In this document: piece after piece, positions 1 to 7,120 of the stretch
Position numbering within the stretch: position 1 is the first letter of the stretch
Layout: every line of letters starts with the position of its first letter
Assembly: GCA_016190375.1 (NCBI GenBank)
Contig: JACPQR010000188.1
Coordinates: 1 to 34,382, forward strand
Length of the DNA stretch: 34,382 nucleotides
Direction of reading: 5' to 3'
Source of the DNA: Deltaproteobacteria bacterium
GTDB lineage: Bacteria > Myxococcota_A > Polyangia > JACPQR01
Position numbers and translations under genes: made by a program
The notes under the pieces: generated by a model
Seen by the model: the letters and a program-made list of their open reading frames with translations, nothing else
Database searches by the model: none
What the model was told of the DNA's origin: nothing

Positions 1-321
1 ATGAAGACCGAAGGCCTCGAGCCGATCGTGATCGTCGAAGACCTGGTCCTCTACGGCATGGATCAGGGCTACGAGCGCGGCATCCGCGAGGGCGTCGAGC
101 GCGGCATCCGCGAGGGCGTCGAGCGCGGCATCCGCGAGGGCGTCGAGCGCGGCATCCGCGAGGGCAATGCCGCAATCGCCCGCGCGATTCTCGACGGTCT
201 CGCCGAACGTGGCATCGAGCTCGACGAGGCGGCGCGGGGCCGGATCGAAGCCGAGAGTGACCCGGAGCGCCTGCGGGGGTGGCTGCGCGCGCTCGTGGCG
301 GGCCGCCCTCTCGAGCTCTGA
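1..321 (+). CDS. C-terminal part of an Rpn/DUF4351-like protein with GIREGVER tandem repeats
   Basis: Open from the first base of the window, so the visible 106 residues may be a whole small protein or the 3' end of a longer one. Residues 25-56 are four near-identical octapeptides (ERGIREGV), predicted to be helical and highly charged. The last 45 residues (AILDGLAERG to LRALVAG) have the look of the C-terminal helical segment found in Rpn/PD-(D/E)XK and DUF4351 proteins, where a short xRFGxL-like helix is followed by a segment ending in a W-L pair. No nuclease motif is visible here, as it would lie upstream. The family call is from memory of the C-terminal pattern and is uncertain. Confidence 0.45.
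   Translation: MKTEGLEPIVIVEDLVLYGMDQGYERGIREGVERGIREGVERGIREGVERGIREGNAAIARAILDGLAERGIELDEAARGRIEAESDPERLRGWLRALVAGRPLEL
73..168 (+). repeat. 24-bp in-frame tandem repeat, about 3.9 copies
   Basis: Units begin at 73, 97, 121 and 145. The first three are identical over all 24 bases and the fourth differs only in its last three bases. Identity at the DNA level, including third codon positions, points to recent slippage or unequal exchange rather than old protein-level repetition. Confidence 0.9.
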
Positions 322-375
322 ACGGCCGCCGCGCTCGGAGAGTCTCGAGATGGCCGGCGGGGGCGGCTGGTTCCG

Positions 376-384
376 TGCTAAGAC
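376..384 (+). promoter_or_regulatory. Extended -10 (TGC TAAGAC) before the RidA-like gene
   Basis: TGC at 376-378 followed by TAAGAC at 379-384, ending 9 nt before the ATG at 394. Transcription would begin 2-3 nt before the start codon, that is, nearly leaderless. No Shine-Dalgarno sequence is visible. The same geometry recurs at many genes in the window. Confidence 0.4.
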
Positions 385-393
385 CTTCCGCGC

Positions 394-792
394 ATGGACA
401 AGCTCGAGGCGATTCGATGCGAGGAGCTGGCGCCGCCGCTCGGGTACAGCCACGGCATCGTGGCCAACCCCGGCCGGCTCCTGTTCGTGGCGGGGCAGAT
501 CGGGTGGGACGGGACGGGGAGGATCGTGGCGTCGGACCTCGGCCGGCAGTTCGAGCAGGCGCTCGAGAACTTCATGACGGTCGTCCACAAGGCCGGCGGA
601 TCGGCGGAGGGATTGTCCCAGATGACGATCTACGTCGTCGACAAGCACGACTACCTCGCGCACACGAAGGAGATCGGGCTGGCGTGGCGGCGGCTCGTGG
701 GCCGTCGGTTCCCGGCCATGGCGCTCGTCGAGGTCAAGGGTCTGCTCGAGGAGGGCGCGAAGGTCGAGCTGCAGGGCGTCGTGTCGCTGTGA
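394..792 (+). CDS. RidA/YjgF-YER057c-UK114 family protein (non-archetypal)
   Basis: A 132-residue protein of the small Rid fold. It shows the conserved FVAGQIGWD strand, the helix with RQFEQALENFMTVV and the C-terminal GAKVELQGV strand. Archetypal RidA deaminates reactive 2-imino acids with an Arg that binds the substrate carboxylate (Arg105). The corresponding position here, in FPAMALVEV, holds Met instead, so this is probably a divergent Rid subgroup member and its imine deaminase activity is doubtful. The stop at 790-792 overlaps the GTG start of the tryptophan dioxygenase gene. Some Rid-fold enzymes, such as 2-aminomuconate deaminase, act late in tryptophan degradation, which would suit the neighbour, but this is inference. 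Confidence 0.85.
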   Translation: MDKLEAIRCEELAPPLGYSHGIVANPGRLLFVAGQIGWDGTGRIVASDLGRQFEQALENFMTVVHKAGGSAEGLSQMTIYVVDKHDYLAHTKEIGLAWRRLVGRRFPAMALVEVKGLLEEGAKVELQGVVSL

Positions 793-1583
793 TCGCCGGC
801 GACACGCCCCGCAAGGCCCGTTCGTACGCGCACTACCTGAAGATCGACGAGCTCCTGGGGCTCCAGGAGCGGCTCTCCGAGCCGGCCAGGCACGACGAGA
901 TGCTGTTCATCGTCGTGCACCAGGTCCACGAGCTCTGGTTCAAGCAGATGCTCCACGAGGCGGAGGCGATCGCCCGGCTCGTCGAGCGAGGCGACGTGCG
1001 GCCTGCGACCCGGGTGTTTCGCAGGTTGATCGAGATCCAGCGCGTGCTGATCCAGCAGATCGCGGTCCTCGAGACGATGACGCCCGTGGACTTCCTGGAG
1101 TTCCGCGCCCACCTGGAGCCGGCGAGCGGGCTGCAGTCCCTGCAGTTCCGCGAGCTCGAGATCCTCTCGGGCCTGCGCGACTCGGGCGCGCTGGCGCTAG
1201 AGCTGCACGCTGCGGACGAGCCGGCCCGTGCGAGGATCGAGGCCCGCCTCGCGCGCCCGTCGCTGATGGACGCGCTCGACGCCTGCCTGCGCGGCCGCGG
1301 CTTCGACGTCGGAGGCGACGACCCGTCGCCGGGCCGCCTCGCCGCGCTCGAGACCATCTATCGCGAGGCAGCCGGTCACTACGATCTGTACCTGCTCTGC
1401 GAGACCATGGTCGAGTACGACGAGAACTTCCGTCTCTGGCGCTACCACCACCTTCAGATGGTCGAGCGGATGATCGGGCGAAAGCCGGGCACCGGCGGAA
1501 CCGAGGGAGCCGCGTACCTCACGGGGACGCTGGCCAAGACATGCTTCCCCGAGCTCTGGGAGGTGCGCACCCGGCTCGGCTAG
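789..1583 (+). CDS. kynA: Tryptophan 2,3-dioxygenase
   Basis: Haem dioxygenase opening the indole ring of L-tryptophan to N-formylkynurenine, the first step of the kynurenine pathway. The 264-residue length fits bacterial TDOs (about 280). FIVVHQVHELW (about 40-50) carries the active-site His. WRYHHLQMVERMIG includes the expected proximal haem ligand (His221 in this numbering), followed by the substrate-loop motif GTGG. The frame stays open far upstream, but homology begins near YAHYLKIDELL. The GTG at 789 overlaps the previous stop (GTGA), giving a compact coupled start. Other kynurenine-pathway genes (kynB, kynU) are not in the window. Confidence 0.95.
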   Translation: MIAGDTPRKARSYAHYLKIDELLGLQERLSEPARHDEMLFIVVHQVHELWFKQMLHEAEAIARLVERGDVRPATRVFRRLIEIQRVLIQQIAVLETMTPVDFLEFRAHLEPASGLQSLQFRELEILSGLRDSGALALELHAADEPARARIEARLARPSLMDALDACLRGRGFDVGGDDPSPGRLAALETIYREAAGHYDLYLLCETMVEYDENFRLWRYHHLQMVERMIGRKPGTGGTEGAAYLTGTLAKTCFPELWEVRTRLG

Positions 1584-1608
1584 CGAGCTTCCCGCCCCCT
1601 GAGCCCGG

Positions 1609-1617
1609 TGCTAGCCT
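1609..1617 (+). promoter_or_regulatory. Extended -10 (TGC TAGCCT) before ridA
   Basis: TGC TAGCCT ends 9 nt before the ATG at 1627, in the 43-bp gap after the dioxygenase gene. It could give ridA its own near-leaderless transcript in addition to read-through from upstream. Confidence 0.45.
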
Positions 1618-1626
1618 GCGGCGCCC

Positions 1627-2034
1627 ATGGACGAGAAGAGCATCGTGCGAACGACCACCGCTCCCGCCGCGATCGGGCCTTATAGCCAGGCCGTGAGGGC
1701 GGGCGGCTTCGTGTTCCTCTCGGGCCAGATCGCGCTCGATCCGTCGAGCGGGCAGCTCGTCGGGGGAGGCGACGTCGAGGCCGAGACCCGGCAGGTGCTG
1801 CAGAACCTCGAGGCCGTGCTCGAGGCCGCCGGAGCCTCGACGGGCTCCGTCGTGCGGGCGACGATCTTCCTCGCCGACCTCGCCGACTTCGCCAAGGTCA
1901 ACGCGCTGTACGGCGAGGTCTTCCGCCACGACCCGCCCGCGCGGAGCACCGTGCAGGTCGCGGCGCTTCCTCGCGGCGCGCGGGTCGAGATCGACCTCGT
2001 CGCGCTCGATCCGCTGGCGGGTGCGCGGTCGTGA
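1627..2034 (+). CDS. ridA: RidA: 2-iminobutanoate/2-iminopropanoate deaminase
   Basis: A 135-residue archetypal Rid protein, usually a cytosolic homotrimer, that hydrolyses enamine/imine intermediates released by PLP enzymes to 2-keto acids and ammonia. Diagnostic residues are present: GPYSQAV near 18-24, FLSGQIALD, the carboxylate-binding Arg in PARSTVQV, and the Glu in ARVEIDLVAL. This is the residue set the upstream Rid paralogue lacks. It follows the tryptophan dioxygenase gene by 43 bp and its TGA overlaps the GTG of the next gene, so the four genes are probably co-transcribed. Confidence 0.93.
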   Translation: MDEKSIVRTTTAPAAIGPYSQAVRAGGFVFLSGQIALDPSSGQLVGGGDVEAETRQVLQNLEAVLEAAGASTGSVVRATIFLADLADFAKVNALYGEVFRHDPPARSTVQVAALPRGARVEIDLVALDPLAGARS

Positions 2035-3143
2035 GCCAGTCCGCGCCGACTGCGGCGCCCGAGGACGTCGACCGAGAGCTCGCAGCGCTGCCCGCCGGCG
2101 AGCAGCTCCGGATCGTGGAGGTCTGGGTCGCGGCGGGCGACGTGGCTCGTGTGGCCGCTGCCGCCGCCGGGAGCCTGGCCGACAGGTCGGCGCGCAAGGC
2201 AGCGCGAAAGGGCGTCCACGTCCTGAAGTCACGAGGCGTCGTGCTCGAGGTGCCCTCCAGGGCGGCGCCCGCCCCGGCCCGCCGCCCGTCCGAGGGCGCA
2301 TCCGGCTACCTGACGCTCGTCGATCCCGAGGGAACGCAGCTCCTCTTGTACGCCTACCCCGCTCCGGAGGGAGGCCTGTTCGTCGTGCAGGCGGTCGTCC
2401 AGCGCGGCAAGGGGATCCTGGACGGCGACGGCTTCCAGCTCTCCCGCAAGAAACTTCGAGTATTGGTTGAAGGAATCAAGGACAAGGGGCTCAGGTTCTT
2501 CGAAGCGCCGGCCGACTACGTGCGCTGGCGTCTGGCGGGCCATCTGCAGCGCTCCCGCGACGACGGCCGGCCCGTGCCCCCCAGCATCGCGGGCACGGAG
2601 GCGCTGCTTCCGCCCGTGCTCGAGACACCGCCGCCGCATCCCCTCGACCAAGAGCTGCCGAAGCTCTATCGGCTGCCCGGCCGAGTCACCGAGGCCGAGC
2701 TGACGGCGCTCGACGAGATCGACCTGCTCGCCGCTTGGGGACCCGAGGAGCGGGTCATCCACCAGCTCATCGCGCGGCTGAGGGCCAGCGCCGGGGGAGG
2801 GCTCCTGTACGTCACGGAGGCGCAGTCGAAGGACGCGGAAGAGGAGGCCCTCGGACGGACGATCGAGGAGACCTTCGGCCCGCGGGAAGTCTGGGCCCTC
2901 GACCTGTCCGACACCGCCCTCTGTCTCTCGCGATCGGGCGCCCGGCCGCAGGCTGAGCTCCTCGCGCGCTGCGCCGACGAGCTGTCCAGCGCCGACCGTG
3001 CGACGCGCGACATCGCCTTCGTGCGGTGGATGTATCGCCACCACCTGGAGCGCCACTCTCATCACGCCGGTCCGGACGAGGAGGCCGGCCCCGGCGAAGA
3101 GGCTCCGCCGAAGAAGACGCCCGGAGGGATCTACATCCCCTGA
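2031..3143 (+). CDS. Conserved-looking protein of unknown function (370 aa)
   Basis: I do not recognise the family. The GTG start at 2031 overlaps the ridA stop (GTGA), and the frame has typical high-GC codon use throughout. Visible layout: an Ala-rich helical N-terminus (about 1-85); an alpha/beta segment near 90-170 with YLTLVDPEGTQLLLYAYP; a linker rich in Pro; a helical middle segment (DEIDLLAAWGPEERVIHQLI); and an acidic, His- and Pro-rich tail ending in PGGIYIP. No signal peptide or membrane segment is seen, so it is probably cytosolic. Its last 13 bases overlap the convergent enoyl-CoA hydratase gene. The operon position hints at a link to the Rid/TDO genes, but no role can be assigned. 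Confidence 0.85.
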   Translation: MSQSAPTAAPEDVDRELAALPAGEQLRIVEVWVAAGDVARVAAAAAGSLADRSARKAARKGVHVLKSRGVVLEVPSRAAPAPARRPSEGASGYLTLVDPEGTQLLLYAYPAPEGGLFVVQAVVQRGKGILDGDGFQLSRKKLRVLVEGIKDKGLRFFEAPADYVRWRLAGHLQRSRDDGRPVPPSIAGTEALLPPVLETPPPHPLDQELPKLYRLPGRVTEAELTALDEIDLLAAWGPEERVIHQLIARLRASAGGGLLYVTEAQSKDAEEEALGRTIEETFGPREVWALDLSDTALCLSRSGARPQAELLARCADELSSADRATRDIAFVRWMYRHHLERHSHHAGPDEEAGPGEEAPPKKTPGGIYIP

Positions 3144-3910
3144 GCGGGCGCCTTCTTCCCCAGGGCGCGCTCGCGGAACCGGGCGATCGCGAGCGCCGTC
3201 TCCTCGGACCGCCAGGTCTGCCAGACGGGATCGAGGCCCGAGGTGCGCGCGGCCCGCATGCGGCCGAGAGCCTCCGCCCTCAGCGCTCGCTTGCTCGACG
3301 CGAAGGCCTGGGGCCGGTGCGCTCCGAGCTCTCCTGCCAGCGCGACCGCGCGCTCGACGACCGAGCCCGTGACGACCTCGTCGGCGAGCCGTCGCTGGAC
3401 CGCTTCCTCTGGCCCGTACGTGAGGCCGCGGTAGAGGAGCTCGGCCAGATGAGGCCCGGCGCAGGAACAGCGGACGGCCTCGAGCGCCGAGGTCGGGAAC
3501 GAGACGCCGACGAGGATCTCGGTCAGACCGAGCTTCGACTCGCCGCTCAGGACGAAGCGATGATCTGCGGTCGCGGCCAGGACGGCGCCACCCGCGATCG
3601 CGTGACCGTTGACGGCAGCGACGACGGGCTTGTCCAGCGCGAAAAGGCCCGTCACCACGTCGTCGAAGCAGCTCGCCAGATCCTCCGCCTCGGGCGACTC
3701 GCGAAGGCGCGCGATCTCGTACAGATCCAGGCCCGCGGAGAAGAACCGCCCCGCGCCCGTCAGGACGACGGCGCGGAACCCGGGCCCGGCAAGGACCGGG
3801 AGCAGATCCCGGAGCTCCCGCAGGACCGCGTGCCCCAGGGCGTTCGCCGGCGGATGATCGAGCGTCACCACCAGGACGTCGCCACGACTCTCCGAGCGCA
3901 CCGCGTTCAT
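3131..3910 (-). CDS. Enoyl-CoA hydratase/isomerase family protein
   Basis: Crotonase-fold protein (259 aa from the chosen ATG). Oxyanion-hole segments GRFFSAGLDL and NGHAIAGG are present. SKLGLTEILVG carries a Glu where crotonases have the first catalytic Glu, and a second Glu lies in GPHLAELLYRG close to the other one. The alignment around the second is one residue short, so hydratase activity is likely but not certain; the substrate is unknown. The frame is open up to an alternative start at 3982. I chose 3910 because homology begins at MNAVRSESRGDVL and an extended -10 ends 8 nt upstream. The 3' end overlaps the convergent neighbour by 13 bp. Confidence 0.9.
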   Translation of the reverse strand: MNAVRSESRGDVLVVTLDHPPANALGHAVLRELRDLLPVLAGPGFRAVVLTGAGRFFSAGLDLYEIARLRESPEAEDLASCFDDVVTGLFALDKPVVAAVNGHAIAGGAVLAATADHRFVLSGESKLGLTEILVGVSFPTSALEAVRCSCAGPHLAELLYRGLTYGPEEAVQRRLADEVVTGSVVERAVALAGELGAHRPQAFASSKRALRAEALGRMRAARTSGLDPVWQTWRSEETALAIARFRERALGKKAPAQGM

Positions 3911-3918
3911 GGGCGGGA

Positions 3919-3927
3919 AGTAGAGCA
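3919..3927 (-). promoter_or_regulatory. Extended -10 (TGC TCTACT) of the enoyl-CoA hydratase gene
   Basis: Read on the minus strand, TGC TCTACT ends 8 nt before the ATG at 3910, predicting a leaderless message. It favours 3910 over the in-frame start at 3982. Confidence 0.35.
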
Positions 3928-3983
3928 CGGGCTCGCGCGTCGCGTCACGCCCGTCCGGCGGCCTGTCCCTCTCGCCGGACACC

Positions 3984-4002
3984 CCTGCCCATTGGTGGCA
4001 GG
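3984..4002 (-). terminator. Hairpin after vapC (6-bp stem, 7-nt loop), no T-tract
   Basis: CCTGCC at 3984-3989 pairs with GGCAGG at 3997-4002, starting about 20 nt beyond the vapC stop on the minus strand. No T-run follows in that direction, so it is at best a weak or Rho-assisted terminator separating vapBC from the downstream gene. Confidence 0.25.
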
Positions 4003-4021
4003 CAACGCTGCGCGCCGCGCG

Positions 4022-4513
4022 TCACCGCCGCGGCCGAACGGCGGGCACGACCTCGAACCCCTCCTGCGCGAAGTGGTCATCGAACGCGAAAGCCTCGCCG
4101 AGCTCGAGCGCCCGCATGACGACGAAGCTGGCGGCGTCCACGAACGAGTACTCCTTGTCGCGACGCGACTCGAGGAGGGTCCAGGCGCTCTCCTCGTCCG
4201 CGGTCGTCACGGGGACGGTCTTGAGCCACGCGCTCCCGGCGATTGCGCGCCGGAATCTCAACAGGCCCTCGCGCCCCGTCCTCGCGTGCACGAGGATGTA
4301 CGACTCGACCAGGACGAGGGAGGAGGTCAAGAGCCGGACGCGCTGCTTGCGGAGGTCGAGGAGGAAGGAGCGAGCGGCAGCGTGGTCCCGGTCGCGCGGG
4401 TTGTAGATCGCATACAACGCGGACGTGTCGATGAAGATGGACGCGCCGACGTCGGCGCCGAGGGCCTGCTCCGCGCCGGCGGCTCGCCCGGGCAGCTTCC
4501 GCGGGGCGCTCAT
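4022..4513 (-). CDS. VapC-like PIN-domain ribonuclease toxin
   Basis: PIN-domain protein of 163 aa. The four acidic positions expected of the Mg-dependent RNase site are visible: IFIDTSAL (first Asp), LVLVESY (Glu), YSFVDAASF (Asp) and FAFDDHF (Asp). Its start codon overlaps the antitoxin stop by four bases (ATGA), which fixes an unusually long lead of about 25 residues before the first PIN strand. VapC toxins cleave tRNA or rRNA and are neutralised by VapB; the target here is unknown. It lies downstream of purA on the same strand but has its own regulated promoter. Confidence 0.9.
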   Translation of the reverse strand: MSAPRKLPGRAAGAEQALGADVGASIFIDTSALYAIYNPRDRDHAAARSFLLDLRKQRVRLLTSSLVLVESYILVHARTGREGLLRFRRAIAGSAWLKTVPVTTADEESAWTLLESRRDKEYSFVDAASFVVMRALELGEAFAFDDHFAQEGFEVVPAVRPRR

Positions 4514-4797
4514 CGCGGCTTCTGTCGCCGCTTCGGCACTCGCCGAAGCCGTGCTCCCGCGAGGTAGCGATCGTGTGAACGCGCGACGTCGCTCGCCTCA
4601 TCGAGATCGCCAGCGGCGCCGATCAGGTCGAACAGACCGTCCTCCCCGGAGGGCTCGTGCCCCTCGGCGTCCAGATACCGCTCGACGGCCTCGCGGATCA
4701 CGAAGGCCGTCGACGTCTTGCGAGTACGCGCGGCTGCTGCGAGGCGAATCCGCTGCTCGCGGGGGAGATAGATCTGCGTTCGCTCCATTCGCTGCAT
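4510..4797 (-). CDS. Ribbon-helix-helix (CopG/VapB-type) antitoxin
   Basis: A 95-residue protein. The first 45 residues have the RHH pattern: a short strand (RTQIYLP) then two helices (RIRLAAAARTRK, TSTAFVIREAVERYL). The acidic middle and basic tail (RRVPKRRQKPR) would wrap the PIN toxin. There are two possible ATG starts, 4797 and 4788. I prefer 4797 because a -10 hexamer ends 7 nt before it; the second ATG has the same frame. Antitoxins of this class repress their own operon, and an inverted repeat covers the start region. Confidence 0.87.
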   Translation of the reverse strand: MQRMERTQIYLPREQRIRLAAAARTRKTSTAFVIREAVERYLDAEGHEPSGEDGLFDLIGAAGDLDEASDVARSHDRYLAGARLRRVPKRRQKPR

Positions 4798-4812
4798 ACA
4801 CCGATGTATACA
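4793..4812. promoter_or_regulatory. Candidate VapB operator overlapping the promoter and start codon
   Basis: TGCATACA and TGTATACA separated by CCGA form an imperfect inverted repeat (7 of 8 pairs). It covers both the predicted -10 (minus strand TATACA, 4810-4805) and the antitoxin ATG at 4797. This is the expected arrangement for autorepression by the RHH antitoxin/toxin complex. A similar TGTA-containing inverted repeat lies at the second vapBC locus. Confidence 0.6.
4805..4810 (-). promoter_or_regulatory. -10 hexamer TATACA of the first vapBC operon
   Basis: On the minus strand TATACA ends 7 nt before the ATG at 4797, so the message is probably leaderless. It is inside the candidate operator. 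Confidence 0.45.
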
Positions 4813-4855
4813 TCAGCCGACCGCAGCCGTCGAACCCTTCGAATACCGCACGCGA

Positions 4856-6136
4856 CTACTGCCGCCGGAACGGGTTCGAGAGCACGATCGTCTGCTCGCG
4901 CGCCGGCCCGACTCCGACGAGGACGACGGGGCAGCCCGCGAGCGACTCGACCGATTCGACGTAGCGTCGGGCAGGCGCCGGCAGGTCGGCGAGGGTGCGG
5001 GCCCCGTCGGTCGGCTCGGTCCAGCCGGGGAAGGTCTCGTAGATCGGAACGGCGCGGTCGATCGCGTCCGTCGGGCAGAGCTCGTGACGCCGGCCGTCGA
5101 TCTCGTACGCGACGCACGCCTTGACCTCGGGCATGCCCGTCAGGACGTCGAGCTTGGTCAGCGCGAGGCCGTCGAACCCGTTGAGGAGCACGGCGCGCCG
5201 CAGCGCGGGCAGGTCCAGCCAGCCGCAACGACGTGGCCGGCCGGTGACGGAGCCGTACTCGCCGCCCACGCGGCGAAGGTGATTGCCCGCCTCGTCGCCG
5301 AGCTCGGTGGGGAAGGGGCCTGCACCCACTCGCGTCGCGTACGCCTTGGTGATCCCGATGACCCGATCGATCCGGCGAGGCGAGAGCCCCGATCCCGTGA
5401 TCGCGCCCCCGACCGTGCAGCTCGAGGACGTGACGAACGGGTAGGTGCCGTGGTCGAGGTCGAGGAGCGTCCCCTGCGCGCCCTCGAGGAGCAGCGACCG
5501 GCCGCGGGCGAGCTCGTCGTGCAGGAGCGCCGCCGTGTCGGCCAGGAGCGGGACGATCTTCTCAGCCTGAGCCGCGAGCGTCTCGAAGATCGCCGCGGGC
5601 TCCGGGGGCTCGCCGCCCAGGGACTCGATCGTCGGCTTCCAGGCCGCCGTCGCCCGCTCCAGCTTCGCCCGAAGGAGCGGGCGATCGGCGAGGTCGACGA
5701 AGCGGATCCCGCGCCGCGCCGCCTTGTCCTCGTAGGCCGGGCCGATGCCCTTCTTCGTCGTGCCGATGGCACCGGGGCCGGACTCGCGCAGCTCGTCCAC
5801 GAGCTGGTGGTACGGAAGGACGACGTGGGCATGGCGCGAGACTGCGAGCGATCGACCCTCGAGGTGTCCCTTGCCCGCGAGCGTGTCCATCTCGCCGAGC
5901 AGGACCTCCGGGTCGATCACCATTCCCTGGCCGAGCACGCAGAGCGTCCCGCGGCGCAGGATCCCGGACGGGATCACGCGAAGCGTCAGCTTCTCGCCGT
6001 CGACGACGAGCGTGTGGCCCGCGTTCGATCCGCCGCCGAAGCGCACCACGACCTGGGCGAACTCGGTGTACAGGTCGACGACCTTGCCCTTGCCCTCGTC
6101 TCCCCACTGCGCGCCGATGATCGCCACGACGGGCAT
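4856..6136 (-). CDS. purA: Adenylosuccinate synthetase
   Basis: GTP-dependent ligase joining IMP and aspartate to adenylosuccinate, the committed step to AMP. It is full length at 426 aa. GDEGKGK (12-18, containing Asp13) is the phosphate loop, and GGGSNAGHT provides His41. GTTKKGIGPAYEDKAAR, EGAQGTLLDLDHGTYPFVTSS and the C-terminal TKLDVLTG base-recognition motif are all intact. It is the third gene of a compact minus-strand cluster: only 3 bp separate it from hisZ. hisZ-purA adjacency is also known in other proteobacteria. Confidence 0.98.
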   Translation of the reverse strand: MPVVAIIGAQWGDEGKGKVVDLYTEFAQVVVRFGGGSNAGHTLVVDGEKLTLRVIPSGILRRGTLCVLGQGMVIDPEVLLGEMDTLAGKGHLEGRSLAVSRHAHVVLPYHQLVDELRESGPGAIGTTKKGIGPAYEDKAARRGIRFVDLADRPLLRAKLERATAAWKPTIESLGGEPPEPAAIFETLAAQAEKIVPLLADTAALLHDELARGRSLLLEGAQGTLLDLDHGTYPFVTSSSCTVGGAITGSGLSPRRIDRVIGITKAYATRVGAGPFPTELGDEAGNHLRRVGGEYGSVTGRPRRCGWLDLPALRRAVLLNGFDGLALTKLDVLTGMPEVKACVAYEIDGRRHELCPTDAIDRAVPIYETFPGWTEPTDGARTLADLPAPARRYVESVESLAGCPVVLVGVGPAREQTIVLSNPFRRQ

Positions 6137-6139
6137 GCC

Positions 6140-7120
6140 TCACGCTCCCTTCCGGTCCCGCGCCAGCTCCAGGGACTCCATGTCGATGGCGAAGCCCGTC
6201 GCTCGCTCGTCCCGGCCGTAGCGCCCGAGGAGCGTGTCGTAGCGTCCGCCCGACGCCACGGCGACGCCGGGCCCTTCGGCGAGGATCGAGAACCGCACGC
6301 CCGTGTAGTAGCCCCAGCCGCGGACCTCGCCGAGGTCGAACGCGATCGACGCCCGCAGATCCGTGCGATCCAGCGCGGCGGCGACGGCCTCGAGCCCCGC
6401 GAGCGCGGCCCGCGCCGCTTCTGTGCGCAGCGTCCGCCTCGCCCTGGCCAGGACCGACGCGTCGCCCCACAGATCGGGAAGCGCCTCGAGGACCCGGCGC
6501 GCCTTGGCGGGCGCGCGCGCCGCGCCGAGAGCGCGATCGAGCCCGTCACGGTCCTTCTCGGCGAGCCGCTCGCGGATCGACTCGTGGGCCGACGGATCGA
6601 TCTCGGCGAGCGCGGCGGCCGCGAGCGATCCATCCGCGAGCTCGACCAGGAACGAGCCCAGGCCGGCCCTCGCGACCGCCCTGGCGGCCAGCGCGATGAC
6701 CTCGGCGTCGCCGGCCGGCGCCCCGACCCCGACGAGCTCGACGCCAGCCTGCGCGAGCTGTCGCCGGGGCCGCGATCGGTCCCGCGGGACCCGCACGACG
6801 CTTCCCTCGTAGCAGAGCCGCAGAGGGGTCGGCTCGCCCTTGAGGCGCGTCGCCACGAGCCGCGCGATCTGGGCCGTGATGTCGGGGCGGACGACGCAGA
6901 TGCGGCCGGTGGTCGGCTCGACGAAGCGCACGAGCTCCCTGAGGTCGAGCATCCCGAGGCCGCGCGCGACGACGTCCTCGTACTCGAACGCCGGTGTGGT
7001 CACGGGGGTGTAGCCGGCCTCCCGGACGGACGAGCGGATCGCGGCCGCCACGTCCTCGCGCAGGGATACCTCGTGCGCGTACAGATCGCGCATCCCCAGC
7101 GGGAGCCGGAGGGCGTTCAT
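6140..7120 (-). CDS. hisZ: ATP phosphoribosyltransferase regulatory subunit HisZ
   Basis: HisRS-like, catalytically inactive protein that partners short-form HisG in the first step of histidine synthesis. The 326-residue length fits HisZ and is too short for histidyl-tRNA synthetase, which also has an anticodon-binding domain. Class II aaRS-like motifs are seen: LPLGMRDLYAHE at the start, RPDITAQIARLVATRLK, an altered motif 2 (LRLCYEGSVVRV) and a HisA-type GGRYDTLLGRYG near the end. The start ATG overlaps the serA stop (ATGA). The frame continues far upstream as a shadow of serA. Its presence implies a short HisG elsewhere in the genome. Confidence 0.9.
   Translation of the reverse strand: MNALRLPLGMRDLYAHEVSLREDVAAAIRSSVREAGYTPVTTPAFEYEDVVARGLGMLDLRELVRFVEPTTGRICVVRPDITAQIARLVATRLKGEPTPLRLCYEGSVVRVPRDRSRPRRQLAQAGVELVGVGAPAGDAEVIALAARAVARAGLGSFLVELADGSLAAAALAEIDPSAHESIRERLAEKDRDGLDRALGAARAPAKARRVLEALPDLWGDASVLARARRTLRTEAARAALAGLEAVAAALDRTDLRASIAFDLGEVRGWGYYTGVRFSILAEGPGVAVASGGRYDTLLGRYGRDERATGFAIDMESLELARDRKGA

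Noticed and set aside
3983..4856. Target duplication around the first vapBC pair
   Set aside because: Comparing both flanks gives only loose GC-rich similarity; no repeat like that at the second locus is present.
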